DNA of 61,331 bases from Paracoccus tibetensis (lineage in GTDB: Bacteria > Pseudomonadota > Alphaproteobacteria > Rhodobacterales > Rhodobacteraceae), in assembly GCF_900102505.1 (NCBI RefSeq), contig NZ_FMVT01000015.1, forward strand, positions 1-61,331. Direction: 5' to 3'. This document shows positions 41,717-50,569 of this stretch, piece by piece. The translations under genes and the position numbers were made by a program. Position 1 is the first letter of the stretch; each line of letters starts with the position of its first letter. The notes beneath the pieces were generated by a model. It was given only the letters and a program-made list of their open reading frames with translations. It had not been told where the DNA came from and searched no databases.

Positions 41717-42904
41717 ATGACCGCTCCCTTCCGCCGCCGCGTGCTGTATCTGCCGGGCTTCGATCCCATTCCGCCGCGCCGCTACCGCGAGCTCTACCGC
41801 CGCGAGGGGGCCGAGCAGGCGCGCCTGTCCGGCTACGAGCTGGCGCTGCAGCCGGCTCCGCCCGACCCAGCCCGCGGCTTTGCCTGGGACGTCCGCACGC
41901 GGATCGCGGCGCAGCCGGCCGAGGCGCGGATCGAGGTGCTGGTCTGGTCCGACATTGTGCAGGCGCAGATGCAGCGGGGCATCGCGGGGACCTATCTGCA
42001 ACTGGCCCGCACCGTCTGGACCTATGCCGCGACCGGCACGCTCTGGCGGCTGGCGCGGCTGCGGCGGGGGCCGCTGATCGCTGCGCTCTACCCGGTGGCG
42101 GTGCTTCTGTGCCAGCTGCTGCTGGCCGCGCTGGCGGCGGCGGCGGTCGGCTACGGGGCGGCGGGTCTCGGCCTCTGGCTGGCGCTGCCGCTGGCACTCG
42201 CGGCGGGCTGGAGCGTTCTCGCGCTCGGGCGGCGGCTCGACCATCGGCTCTTCGCCTATTACCTGCTGCACGACTACGCCTTCACCGCGGCCCATGGCGG
42301 CGCCTACCCGCCCGCGCTGGAGGCCCGGCTGGCCGAGTTCCGCGCCACGCTGCAAGCGGCGCTGGCCGAGGAGCCAGACGAGGTGCTGGTCGTCGGCCAT
42401 TCCTCGGGCGCCTATCTGGCGGTGTCGCTTGTCGCAGACCTGATCCGCGCGGGGCGGCGCAAGGGCGGCCCGGACCTGTCGCTCATGACGATCGGGCAGG
42501 TCGTGCCGATGGCCTCGTTCCTGCCGAAGGCGCGGCGGCTGCGGGCCGACCTGGCGCTGGTCGCGCGCGTGCCGGACCTGTTCTGGCTGGATGTCAGCGC
42601 GCCCGGCGACGCCTGCTGCTTCGCCCTTTGCGATCCGGTCGCCGTTTCGGGCGTCGGCGGGCCGGACCAGCGCTGGCCGCTGGTCATCTCGGCCGCCTAC
42701 CGCCAGAGCCTCTCGCCCGAGAAGCAGCGCCAGATGCGCCACCGCTGGTTCCGCCGGCACTTCCAGTATCTCTGCGCCTTCGACCGGCCCGGCGATTACG
42801 ACTATTTCGCCGTCACCGCCGGGCCGAAGACGCTGGCGCAGCGCTTCGCGGGGCGCAAGCAATCGCCCGGGCGGATCACCCGGCCCGCGCTGGCACGGCC
42901 ATGA
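41717..42904 (+). CDS. Alpha/beta-hydrolase-like protein with two central membrane spans, unknown function
   Basis: A 395-residue protein of unrecognised family. It starts with VLYLPGFDPIPPRRYRELYR. Two strongly hydrophobic spans follow (about 117-145 and 150-168), and then a nucleophile-elbow-like VVGHSSGAYLAVSLVADL (serine near 226), as in lipases. A possible catalytic histidine near the C-terminus cannot be assigned. The last part is rich in Arg and His (QMRHRWFRRHFQYLC). Its stop overlaps the start of the cytochrome P450 gene as ATGA, so the two probably act in one pathway, perhaps on a lipid. Confidence 0.7.
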   Translation: MTAPFRRRVLYLPGFDPIPPRRYRELYRREGAEQARLSGYELALQPAPPDPARGFAWDVRTRIAAQPAEARIEVLVWSDIVQAQMQRGIAGTYLQLARTVWTYAATGTLWRLARLRRGPLIAALYPVAVLLCQLLLAALAAAAVGYGAAGLGLWLALPLALAAGWSVLALGRRLDHRLFAYYLLHDYAFTAAHGGAYPPALEARLAEFRATLQAALAEEPDEVLVVGHSSGAYLAVSLVADLIRAGRRKGGPDLSLMTIGQVVPMASFLPKARRLRADLALVARVPDLFWLDVSAPGDACCFALCDPVAVSGVGGPDQRWPLVISAAYRQSLSPEKQRQMRHRWFRRHFQYLCAFDRPGDYDYFAVTAGPKTLAQRFAGRKQSPGRITRPALARP

Positions 42905-44235
42905 GGGCGCCCCGCCCGGACGGCGCCGAGGGCCGCGGCACGCTGCTGCGCCTCATCCGGGGCTTTCGCCGCGACCTGCTGACCGCCCTGCCCGAGCGGC
43001 TCTACCGCGCCTGGATGGCCGAGTTCCGCAGCCCGCTGATCCACAGCTTCTTCTGCAACGACCCCGTGCTGGTGCGCCTGATCCTGCAGGAGCGGCCGCA
43101 GGATTTCCCCAAATCCAGCCGCATGCGCGAGGGGCTGGCGCCCCTGCTGGGCGAGGGTGTCTTCATCTCGAACGGCGCGACCTGGGCGCGCCAGCGCCGG
43201 ATCATCGACCCGGCCTTCGAGGGCGGCCGCGTCCGCCACGCCTACCCCGCGATCCTCGACGCCGCCCGCGCGGCCGTGGCCCGCCTGCCGGCAGGTGAGG
43301 TCGACATCGAGCCGCACGCCGCCCATGCCGCGGCCGACGTGATCTTCCGCAGCCTCTTTTCGCTGCCCGTCGAGCATGCCATCGCCGCCGAGGTTTTCAC
43401 CGCCTTCCGCCAGCATCAGGAGGCGCAGCCGCTGGTGAACCTTGCCGGCCTCATCCCCCTGCCCCGCTGGCTGCCGCGACCGCATTCGCGCCGCACGCGC
43501 GAGACGGCGGGGCGCATCCGCGGCCTGATCGCCCGGCTGGTGGCGGCGCGGGTCGAGGCCATCGCGGCGGGCAGCGCGCCGGACGATCTGGCGACGAAGA
43601 TCATGACGACTCCCGACCCCGAGACCGGCGCCTGTTTCAGCCGCGCCGAGATGATCGACCAGGTGGCGGTGCTATTTCTCGCCGGGCACGAAACCAGCGC
43701 CTCGGTCCTGGCTTGGGCGCTCTGGCTGCTGGCCGCCCACCCGGACTGGCAGGAGAAGGTGGCCGCCGAGGGTGCGCGGCTGAAGGGGGATTTCGCCTGC
43801 GTCGCCGATCTCCGCGCCAGCCGCGCCGTCTTCCGCGAGGCGCTGCGGCTCTACCCCGCCGTCGCCATGTTCGCGCGCGAGGCGAGCCGTCCCGAGACGT
43901 TCCGCGGCCGCCGCGTTCCGAAGGGCGCCCATTTGACCATCTCGCCCTGGCACCTGCACCGCCACCAGCGGCTCTGGGACCGGCCCGACGAGTTCGATCC
44001 CGCGCGGTGGGACACGCCTGAAGGCAAGGCCAGCGCCCGCGCGGCCTATCTGCCCTTCTCTGCCGGCCCCCGCGGCTGCCCCGGCGCGGCGCTTGCCATG
44101 GTCGAAGGCGTTGTCATGCTGGCCGCCATCGCCGGCGCGCACCGACTGGAGATCACGGCACGCGCGCCGCGCCCGGTGGCCCGGCTGACCATCCGCGCCG
44201 CCGACGGGATCTGGCTACGCCTGAGCCCGCGCTAG
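42901..44235 (+). CDS. Cytochrome P450
   Basis: A 444-residue haem-thiolate monooxygenase. The oxygen-activation helix reads FLAGHETSASVLAWALWLLA (A261-T265). The ExxR motif is in FREALRLYP, and the haem loop is FSAGPRGCPGAALA with the ligand C393. No membrane anchor is seen, so it is probably soluble and needs separate electron donors; none is encoded nearby. The substrate is unknown. It is translationally coupled to the membrane hydrolase-like gene. Its TAG stop shares the CTAG tetranucleotide with the stop of the convergent ABC gene. Confidence 0.93.
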   Translation: MRAPRPDGAEGRGTLLRLIRGFRRDLLTALPERLYRAWMAEFRSPLIHSFFCNDPVLVRLILQERPQDFPKSSRMREGLAPLLGEGVFISNGATWARQRRIIDPAFEGGRVRHAYPAILDAARAAVARLPAGEVDIEPHAAHAAADVIFRSLFSLPVEHAIAAEVFTAFRQHQEAQPLVNLAGLIPLPRWLPRPHSRRTRETAGRIRGLIARLVAARVEAIAAGSAPDDLATKIMTTPDPETGACFSRAEMIDQVAVLFLAGHETSASVLAWALWLLAAHPDWQEKVAAEGARLKGDFACVADLRASRAVFREALRLYPAVAMFAREASRPETFRGRRVPKGAHLTISPWHLHRHQRLWDRPDEFDPARWDTPEGKASARAAYLPFSAGPRGCPGAALAMVEGVVMLAAIAGAHRLEITARAPRPVARLTIRAADGIWLRLSPR

Positions 44236-45350
44236 CGGAAGAGGACCAGCGAGCCCGGCGACCAGGCGAGGCGGGTGCGGGTGCCGACCTCCTGCACGTC
44301 GCGGCCGAAGACGTTGCGCATCGAGATGCGCACCGGCCGCGCCACCCCGTCCAGCCGCGCCGCCCCATCGAGGCGCAGGTCGTAATAGGTCATGTCGCCG
44401 TAGTAGACGACCTCGTCGATCGTCGCGTTCGTCTCGCGCGGCTGCGTGTGGGTGCCCGAGGGGCCGAGCAGCGTCATCGTCTCGGGGCGAAAGCCGATCA
44501 TCGGGCCGCTGTCGGCGGCATTCGCGCGGCTGATCTGGCCGGGCGCAAGCTGCACCTCGCCAAGGCCCGCCACATCGACCAGCGCGCCCTCCGGCCCTTC
44601 GGACAGGATGCGCGCCGGCAGGAAGTTCATCACGCCGATGAAGTCCGCGACGCGGCGGCTGGCGGGGCGGGCGTAAAGCGCCTCGGGGCTGTCCATCTGC
44701 GCGATCTCGCCCTCGAACATCACTGCGATGCGGTCGGACATGACCAGCGCCTCTTCCTGGTCATGCGTGACCAGAACGAAGGTGATGCCGACCTGGCGCT
44801 GCAGCTTGATCAGCTCGACCTGCATCTGCTCGCGCATCTTGCGGTCCAACGCCGAGAGCGGCTCGTCCAAGAGCAGCACCTTCGGCTTCAGGATCAGCGC
44901 GCGGGCCAGCGCGACCCGCTGGCGCTGCCCGCCCGAGAGGGCATGGGCGGCACGGGCGCCGTAGCCCTTGAGGCCGACCATCGCCAGCGCCTCCTCGACC
45001 GCCGCCGTCTTCTCGGCCTTGGGACGCGGGTCGCGGCGCAGGCCGAAGGCGACGTTCTCGGCCACGGTCAGGTGCGGAAAGATCGCGTAGGACTGGAAGA
45101 CCATGTTGGTCGGCCGCTTGTTGGCCGGCACGTCGCCCATGTCGCGCCCGTCGATCAGCACGACCCCGTCCGAGATGTCCTCGAACCCCGCGATGGTCCG
45201 CAGAAGCGTGGTCTTGCCGCAGCCGGACGGCCCTAGCAGCGAGAAGAACTCGCCCGCGCGGATGGTCAGGTCGATGCCGCGCAGCGCGTGGTAGTCGCCG
45301 TAATACTTGTCCACGCCCTTGCATTCGATCATCGGCTTCACGTCGGTCAC
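44232..45350 (-). CDS. Spermidine/putrescine-type ABC transporter ATP-binding protein (PotA-like)
   Basis: A 372-residue ABC ATPase energising import by the two permeases upstream. Walker A is LLGPSGCGKTT near residue 45, the signature [15 protein letters not shown], and Walker B VLLLDEPLSALD. A C-terminal TOBE-type regulatory domain occupies about 250-372. Start GTG 45350 overlaps the permease stop as GTGA; ATG 45332 is an alternative. PotA/polyamine-like substrates are the usual annotation, but iron or other solutes occur among relatives. No substrate-binding protein gene lies in this cluster. Confidence 0.9.
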   Translation of the reverse strand: MTDVKPMIECKGVDKYYGDYHALRGIDLTIRAGEFFSLLGPSGCGKTTLLRTIAGFEDISDGVVLIDGRDMGDVPANKRPTNMVFQSYAIFPHLTVAENVAFGLRRDPRPKAEKTAAVEEALAMVGLKGYGARAAHALSGGQRQRVALARALILKPKVLLLDEPLSALDRKMREQMQVELIKLQRQVGITFVLVTHDQEEALVMSDRIAVMFEGEIAQMDSPEALYARPASRRVADFIGVMNFLPARILSEGPEGALVDVAGLGEVQLAPGQISRANAADSGPMIGFRPETMTLLGPSGTHTQPRETNATIDEVVYYGDMTYYDLRLDGAARLDGVARPVRISMRNVFGRDVQEVGTRTRLAWSPGSLVLFR

Positions 45351-46174
45351 ATCAACCCTCCGGTGGGCGAGCCCCCGATGCGGGCGTTGCCCCGGCGGCG
45401 GAAATATTCGCCGAGCGCCAGAAGGACGATCGACAGGATGACCAGCACCGTCCCGAGGGCCATGATGACCGGGATCGCGCGCGGAAAGCGCAGCTGGCTG
45501 AAGATGTAGGTCGGCAGCGTCGGCTCGTTGCCGGCCAGGAAGAAGGCGATGATGAACTCGTCGAGGCTGATCGTGAAGCTGATCAGCAGGCTCGAGATGA
45601 TGCCCGGCATCACGAGGGGCAGCGTCACCAGCCGGAAGGCGCCCCATTTCGTCTCGCCAAGGTCATAGGCCGCCTCCTCGAGGCTGCGGTCCAGCGAGGA
45701 GAAGGCGGTGGAGAGGACCGCGATCGCATAGGGCATGCAGATCAGCGTGTGCCCGACGATCACCGTCAGGATCGACAGCTGCACGCCCGTACCCAGAAGG
45801 ACGACCAGCAGCGACATGGCGACGATGATCTCGGGCAGGACCATCGGCAGCAGGATGAAGCCCATGATGCCGCCGCGGCCCGGAAACTCGAACCGGGTCG
45901 AGGCGCGGGCGGCGAAGATCCCGAGGCAGGTCGCGAGGATCGAGGCCGAGACCGCGATGGTCAGCGAGTTCATCAGCGCCCGCCGCAGCGTCGCGTTGCC
46001 CCACATCTGCGCGAACCATTCGGTGGTGAAGCCCTGCAGCGGGAAGGCGATGACGGTGCCCGAATTGAAGGCGAAGAGCGGCAGCAGGATGATCGGCGCG
46101 TAGAGGAACAGAAGGTAGAAGAGCGTATAGAGCTGCAGGCCCCGCCCCTGACTTCTCATGGCGGGGGGTTTCAT
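45347..46174 (-). CDS. ABC transporter permease (PotC-like)
   Basis: A 275-residue inner-membrane permease with about six hydrophobic spans. The cytoplasmic EAA loop reads EEAAYDLGETKWGAFRLVTLPLVMPG. The C-terminal segment FTISLDEFIIAFFLAG is typical of PotC-type subunits. ATG 46174 overlaps the stop of the partner permease as ATGA. It forms the channel together with the PotB-like subunit and the ATPase downstream. Confidence 0.92.
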   Translation of the reverse strand: MKPPAMRSQGRGLQLYTLFYLLFLYAPIILLPLFAFNSGTVIAFPLQGFTTEWFAQMWGNATLRRALMNSLTIAVSASILATCLGIFAARASTRFEFPGRGGIMGFILLPMVLPEIIVAMSLLVVLLGTGVQLSILTVIVGHTLICMPYAIAVLSTAFSSLDRSLEEAAYDLGETKWGAFRLVTLPLVMPGIISSLLISFTISLDEFIIAFFLAGNEPTLPTYIFSQLRFPRAIPVIMALGTVLVILSIVLLALGEYFRRRGNARIGGSPTGGLM

Positions 46175-47043
46175 CGGCGCACCTTCAGGAAGCGGCGGTT
46201 CAGGGCCAGGAAGATCACGCTGACCAGTGCCACGATCACCATCGTCGTCACCGCCAGCGCCGATCCGAGGGGGCGGTTGTCCAGCGCCAGCATGTTCACC
46301 TGGATCATGTTGGCGATCATCGGAAAGCGTCCGCCGCCGATCACCTCGGGCGTGACATAGTCGCCGATGGTCGGGATGAAGACGATCAGCGTCGCCGCGA
46401 TGACGCCCGGCATGGCCAGCGGCAGCGTCACCCGCCAGAAGGTCATCGCCCGACTCTCGCCCAGATCGCGCCCGGCCTCCAGCAGCGAGCGGTCGATCTT
46501 CTCCAGCGCGATGAAGATCGGCAGGATCGCGAAGGGCGCATAGGCATGGGCCAGCGTGATGACGATGGAGTTCACGTTGTAGAGGATGAAGGTCAGCGGC
46601 TCGTCGATGATCCCGAGGCCGGTCAGCGTTGTGTTGACCACGCCGTTGAACCCGAGGATCACCTTCCACAGGAAGACCCGGATCAGGTAGCTGGTCCAGA
46701 AGGGGATGGTGATCAGGAACAGCCACATCGCCTTCTTCTCGGGCCGGACGTGGAAGCTGACGTAATAGGCGACGGGAAAGGCCAGCAGCACCGTCACCAG
46801 CGTCACCACCGCCGCCACGATGAGCGAGCGGGTCATCACCACGCGCACGATGGGATCGGTGAAGACCTGGACGTAGTTGTCCAGCGTCGGCTCGCGGATG
46901 ATCTCGAGATAGCCGTCGGTCAGGAAGCTGGTCGCGAGGATGGTCAGCAGGGGCGCGGCCAGCACCAGAAGCGCATAGAAGAAGGGCGGCGAGATGAGGC
47001 CAAGGCCCGCCCGCGCCTCTGCGTCCAACCTGCGTTTCGCCAT
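46171..47043 (-). CDS. ABC transporter permease (PotB-like)
   Basis: A 290-residue permease with six predicted spans. The EAA loop reads LLEAGRDLGESRAMTFWRVTLPLAMPG, and FIPTIGDYVTPEVIGG is the family-typical C-terminal motif. First gene of the three-gene transporter unit. GGGACGGGCG lies before the ATG. A periplasmic binding protein gene (potD) is expected upstream but is not there; the preceding gene is the squalene/phytoene-synthase-like gene. Confidence 0.92.
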   Translation of the reverse strand: MAKRRLDAEARAGLGLISPPFFYALLVLAAPLLTILATSFLTDGYLEIIREPTLDNYVQVFTDPIVRVVMTRSLIVAAVVTLVTVLLAFPVAYYVSFHVRPEKKAMWLFLITIPFWTSYLIRVFLWKVILGFNGVVNTTLTGLGIIDEPLTFILYNVNSIVITLAHAYAPFAILPIFIALEKIDRSLLEAGRDLGESRAMTFWRVTLPLAMPGVIAATLIVFIPTIGDYVTPEVIGGGRFPMIANMIQVNMLALDNRPLGSALAVTTMVIVALVSVIFLALNRRFLKVRR

Positions 47044-47143
47044 CGCCCGTCCCTGCTTCGCGTTGGGCCATTCCTTCCACAGGAGCCGCGTCAGGAAAAG
47101 CGTTTTTGCACGCGCCGCCGCGACGGCACAGGGCCTGCCGCCC

Positions 47144-47914
47144 TCAGCGCCACCAGCGCCCGGTCAGCGCCAGCCGTGCCAGCGAGCCGCGCCGCTGGAA
47201 GGCGGAAAGCTGCGGCACCTCGGTGAAGGGATCGATCCGCCCGGCGATGATCTCGGAGAACAGCCGCGGCACGCGCGGGCCGGGATAGAGGGCCGCCGCC
47301 GCCGTCTTCGGCACCTTGCGGTGCAGCCGCGCCGCCAGCCGCAGCCCGTCGCGGCCGATCTCGGCCAGTTCCCGCGCCGCCTCGGGCGAGGGTTGGGCGA
47401 GGCCGAGCCGCATCCCCTGAAGCTGCGGCAGCGCCCGGAGCCAGGCGGCCAGTCCCGCGCCCCGCGCCTGCGCCATGACGATCTCGCGATGCCCCTCGGC
47501 CGCGCCGCAGCGCCTTGCGGCCTGCCACATCAGCTGGCCTGCGGTGGCGTCGACATAGGCCACGGCCTCGGCGACATCCGCGAACGGCTCGCGCGCGCAG
47601 TCCCGCCGCCGCGCCTCGGCCAGAGGCTCCAGCGCGCCCGCGTCCTGCCCCCAGGCCTCCCAGAGCGGGGTCAGCACGTCATGCAGCGGCGGGGCCTTGC
47701 CCTGCCCCATCTCGGTCAGCCGGTCCACCCACCATTGCAGCCGCATCTCGGCCAGCATCGGCTCGTTCGACTGGAACGGCGCCCGCGCGATCTCGAGGTT
47801 CAGCGCATAGAGCGTCAGCAGCGCCGGCCGGTCCTGCGGCCGCGCCACCAGCACCGCGCCGAAACGGTCGGGGTCGTGCTGACGCAGCGCCTCGGTGCAG
47901 GCCTCCAGCGTCAT
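47144..47914 (-). CDS. Squalene/phytoene synthase family protein, probably non-catalytic (NDUFAF6-like)
   Basis: A 256-residue all-helical protein of the trans-isoprenyl synthase superfamily. The first aspartate-rich motif of true squalene or phytoene synthases is not visible: the equivalent stretch reads [18 protein letters not shown], then RLQWWVDRL. The second motif region is [18 protein letters not shown]. This pattern resembles the mitochondrial complex I assembly factor NDUFAF6 and its alphaproteobacterial relatives rather than carotenoid enzymes. No carotenoid or hopanoid gene is adjacent. ATG 47914 overlaps the cysS stop as ATGA. Confidence 0.8.
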   Translation of the reverse strand: MTLEACTEALRQHDPDRFGAVLVARPQDRPALLTLYALNLEIARAPFQSNEPMLAEMRLQWWVDRLTEMGQGKAPPLHDVLTPLWEAWGQDAGALEPLAEARRRDCAREPFADVAEAVAYVDATAGQLMWQAARRCGAAEGHREIVMAQARGAGLAAWLRALPQLQGMRLGLAQPSPEAARELAEIGRDGLRLAARLHRKVPKTAAAALYPGPRVPRLFSEIIAGRIDPFTEVPQLSAFQRRGSLARLALTGRWWR

Positions 47915-49320
47915 GCCCCCTGCGCCTCGGCCAGCCGCGCCAGGGCGTGCGCGTCGAAGCCCGCCGCCAGCGCCCATTCGGGGCCCGCCGCCGTGTCCTT
48001 CACCTCGACGCCGGCCGCCGCGAAGCCGTCGCGGATCGCATCCGCGCGGGCGAAGTCCCGCGCCTTGCGCGCATCCGCCCGCGCCGCCAGCAGCGCCTCG
48101 ACCAGCCGCGCCGTGTCGTCGCCCGCCACGGCCCAGTCCCCCATCCCCGGCAGCAGCAGCCCCAGCATCCGGGCCGAGGCGGCCAGCCCCGCCGCATCCC
48201 CCCGGGCCGCCAGTTCGTGCAGCGCCGCGATTGCGCCCGCTGTGTTGAGGTCATCCGCTAGCGCGGCAATGACGGCGGGCGCCGGGCTTGGCGCGGGCTC
48301 GATGCCCGCGACGAGGCCGTGCCACCGCCGAAGCACCGCTTCGGCCTCATGCGCCTTCGCCTCGGTCCAGTCCATCGGCCGCCGGTAATGCGTCGACAGC
48401 ATCACGAAGCGGATCACCTCGCCCGGCACCCCGCGGTCCAGGAGGTCGCGCACGGTGAAGAAGTTGCCCAGGGACTTGGACATCTTCCTGCCCTCGACCT
48501 GCAGCATCTCGTTGTGCAGCCAGACATTGGCAAAGCCCGCCCCGGGATGAGCGCAGCAGCTTTGCGCGATCTCGTTCTCGTGGTGGGGGAATTGCAGGTC
48601 GATCCCGCCGCCATGGATGTCGAAATGCGGCCCCAGCAGCGCCGCTGACATGGCCGAGCACTCGATATGCCAGCCCGGCCGCCCCCGGCCCCATGGGCTC
48701 TCCCAGCCCGGCAGATCGTCGTCCGAGGGCTTCCAGAGGACGAAATCCATCGGATCGCGCTTGAAGGGCGCCACCTCGACCCGCGCGCCCGCGATCATGT
48801 CGTCGACCGAGCGGCCCGACAGCTTGCCGTATTCCGGGAAGGAGCGGACATCGAAGAGGACGTGCCCCTCGGCGGCATAGGCGTGGCCGCGCGCGATCAA
48901 CTCGCGCGTCATCTCGATCATCTGCGCGATATAGGCCGTCGCCCGCGGCTCGTGATTGGGGCGCAGGTTGCCGAGCGCATCCATGTCCGCGTGATACCAG
49001 GCGATGGTCTCGTCCGTCCGATCGGCGATCAGCGCCTCCAGCGGCGCCTCCGCGCCGGCCGCCCGGCGGCGCTGCGCCTCGGCGTTGATCTTGTCGTCAA
49101 CGTCGGTGAAGTTGCGGACATAGGTCACGGCATCTGTGCCATAGACGTGATGCAGCAGCCGCACGAGCACGTCGAAGACCAGCACGGGCCGGGCGTTGCC
49201 CAGATGGGCGCGGTCATAGACGGTGGGTCCGCACAGATACAGCCGCACATTGCCGGGATCGATCGGCGTGAAGACCTCCTTGGTCCTCGTGCGGGTGTTC
49301 GTCAGGCGGATCTCGACCAT
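47911..49320 (-). CDS. cysS: Cysteinyl-tRNA synthetase
   Basis: A class I aminoacyl-tRNA synthetase charging tRNA(Cys). The HIGH-type motif is in [19 protein letters not shown], whose Cys is the first zinc ligand. Other zinc-site segments are WHIECSAMS and [16 protein letters not shown] is in [13 protein letters not shown]. Two adjacent ATG codons (49323 and 49320) are possible; the second has better spacing from AAGGGGGG. Length 469 is normal. It heads a two-gene unit with the synthase-like gene. Confidence 0.96.
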   Translation of the reverse strand: MVEIRLTNTRTRTKEVFTPIDPGNVRLYLCGPTVYDRAHLGNARPVLVFDVLVRLLHHVYGTDAVTYVRNFTDVDDKINAEAQRRRAAGAEAPLEALIADRTDETIAWYHADMDALGNLRPNHEPRATAYIAQMIEMTRELIARGHAYAAEGHVLFDVRSFPEYGKLSGRSVDDMIAGARVEVAPFKRDPMDFVLWKPSDDDLPGWESPWGRGRPGWHIECSAMSAALLGPHFDIHGGGIDLQFPHHENEIAQSCCAHPGAGFANVWLHNEMLQVEGRKMSKSLGNFFTVRDLLDRGVPGEVIRFVMLSTHYRRPMDWTEAKAHEAEAVLRRWHGLVAGIEPAPSPAPAVIAALADDLNTAGAIAALHELAARGDAAGLAASARMLGLLLPGMGDWAVAGDDTARLVEALLAARADARKARDFARADAIRDGFAAAGVEVKDTAAGPEWALAAGFDAHALARLAEAQGA

Positions 49321-49351
49321 CATGGCCCCCCTTGCTTGAAGTCCCAAGGGT

Positions 49352-50569
49352 CTAGCGCATCCCCGCGACGCGTTCCACCCAGGCAATCTGCCGCTGGAGG
49401 CAGTCCTTCAGCGCATAGCCGTCCAGAATGGTCTGCCGCGCCGCCGCCTTCAGCCGCGCCGCCTCGGCATTGCCTTCAAGCCCGCGGACCAGCGCGGCGG
49501 CCAGCGCATCGCGGTCGAAGAACGGCACCAGCCGGCCGTTCACCCCGTCCGTCACCAGCTCGCGCACCGGCTCGGAGTCCGAGGCGACGATGTAGGTGCC
49601 TGCCGCCATCGCCTCGGTCAGCGACCAGCTGAGAACGAAGGGGTAGGTCAGGTAGCAATGCACGCGCGCGATCTGCAGCAGCGACAGGTAATCGTCATAA
49701 GGCACGCGGCCGAGGAAATGCACGCGAGACAGGTCCAGACCCGGCAGTTCGGCCAGCATCTTCGCCTTCCAGCTGCCCCCCTCGCGCGGCGGGCCGCCAT
49801 AGCTCACACCGTCGCCGCCCACGATCACCACCTGCGCCTCGGGCCGCGCCGCCAGCACCGCCGGCAACGCACGCATGAAGACGTGAAAGCCGCGATAGGG
49901 CTCGAGCGAGCGCGAGACGTAGCTGAGCACCTCGTCCGCTGCCGTCAGCACCCGCCCGTCCGGCAGCGTCAGGCGCGCGGCCGCGTCCGGCGCCACGCGG
50001 TCGGTGTCGATGCCGTCATGGATCACGGTGATCTTGCCCTGCAACTCTGCCGGGAAGCTGCCCGCCTGATAGTGCGTCGGCGCGATGGCGGCGTCCGCCT
50101 GGACCATCGCCTGGACCAGATGGGCGCTGCGGGCGACGGTGAGGAAGCGCCCCTCGTCCGTGCCCGCGCTCACCTCGGGGTCAAAGCCGACGTCCTGGCC
50201 GCGGGTGCGGTACATCAGCTCGGCATAGAGCAGCAGCTTCGCCTCGGGCCATATCTCGGTCAGCAGCAGCGTCTCGCCCCAGCCCGGATGGCCGATGATA
50301 AGGTCGGGCGCGAAGCCGTGCCGATCCCGCAGTGCTCGCGCGCCCCGCGCCGCCACCAGCGCCCGCTCGGCATGTTCGGCATAGGCGCGGCCCAGAAGGC
50401 CATTGACCGCGGGCGGCACCGGGGACTTGTAGCGCACCACCGGCACCGGGCTGGCGCGGCCGTTCCTCTCGTCCGTCAGAGCCAGCACCTCGTGGCCCCG
50501 CGCGGCCAGCGCCGGCGCGAGATGGGGGAACTGGCCGGGAAAGTTCTGGTGGACGAAGAGGATCCTCAT
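49352..50569 (-). CDS. Glycosyltransferase family 4 protein
   Basis: A 405-residue GT-B glycosyltransferase. The N-terminal Rossmann half begins [20 protein letters not shown] and contains [15 protein letters not shown]. The C-terminal nucleotide-sugar-binding half has [32 protein letters not shown] and the E-x7-E-like region [20 protein letters not shown]. Donor and acceptor are unknown; family members make surface polysaccharides or glycolipids. Unusually, its ATG overlaps the stop of the peptide ABC ATPase (ATGA), making it the last gene of the yej-type operon. Confidence 0.9.
   Translation of the reverse strand: MRILFVHQNFPGQFPHLAPALAARGHEVLALTDERNGRASPVPVVRYKSPVPPAVNGLLGRAYAEHAERALVAARGARALRDRHGFAPDLIIGHPGWGETLLLTEIWPEAKLLLYAELMYRTRGQDVGFDPEVSAGTDEGRFLTVARSAHLVQAMVQADAAIAPTHYQAGSFPAELQGKITVIHDGIDTDRVAPDAAARLTLPDGRVLTAADEVLSYVSRSLEPYRGFHVFMRALPAVLAARPEAQVVIVGGDGVSYGGPPREGGSWKAKMLAELPGLDLSRVHFLGRVPYDDYLSLLQIARVHCYLTYPFVLSWSLTEAMAAGTYIVASDSEPVRELVTDGVNGRLVPFFDRDALAAALVRGLEGNAEAARLKAAARQTILDGYALKDCLQRQIAWVERVAGMR

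Noticed and set aside
47144..47914. Carotenoid phytoene synthase (crtB)
   Set aside because: The first aspartate-rich catalytic motif is missing and no carotenoid gene is near.
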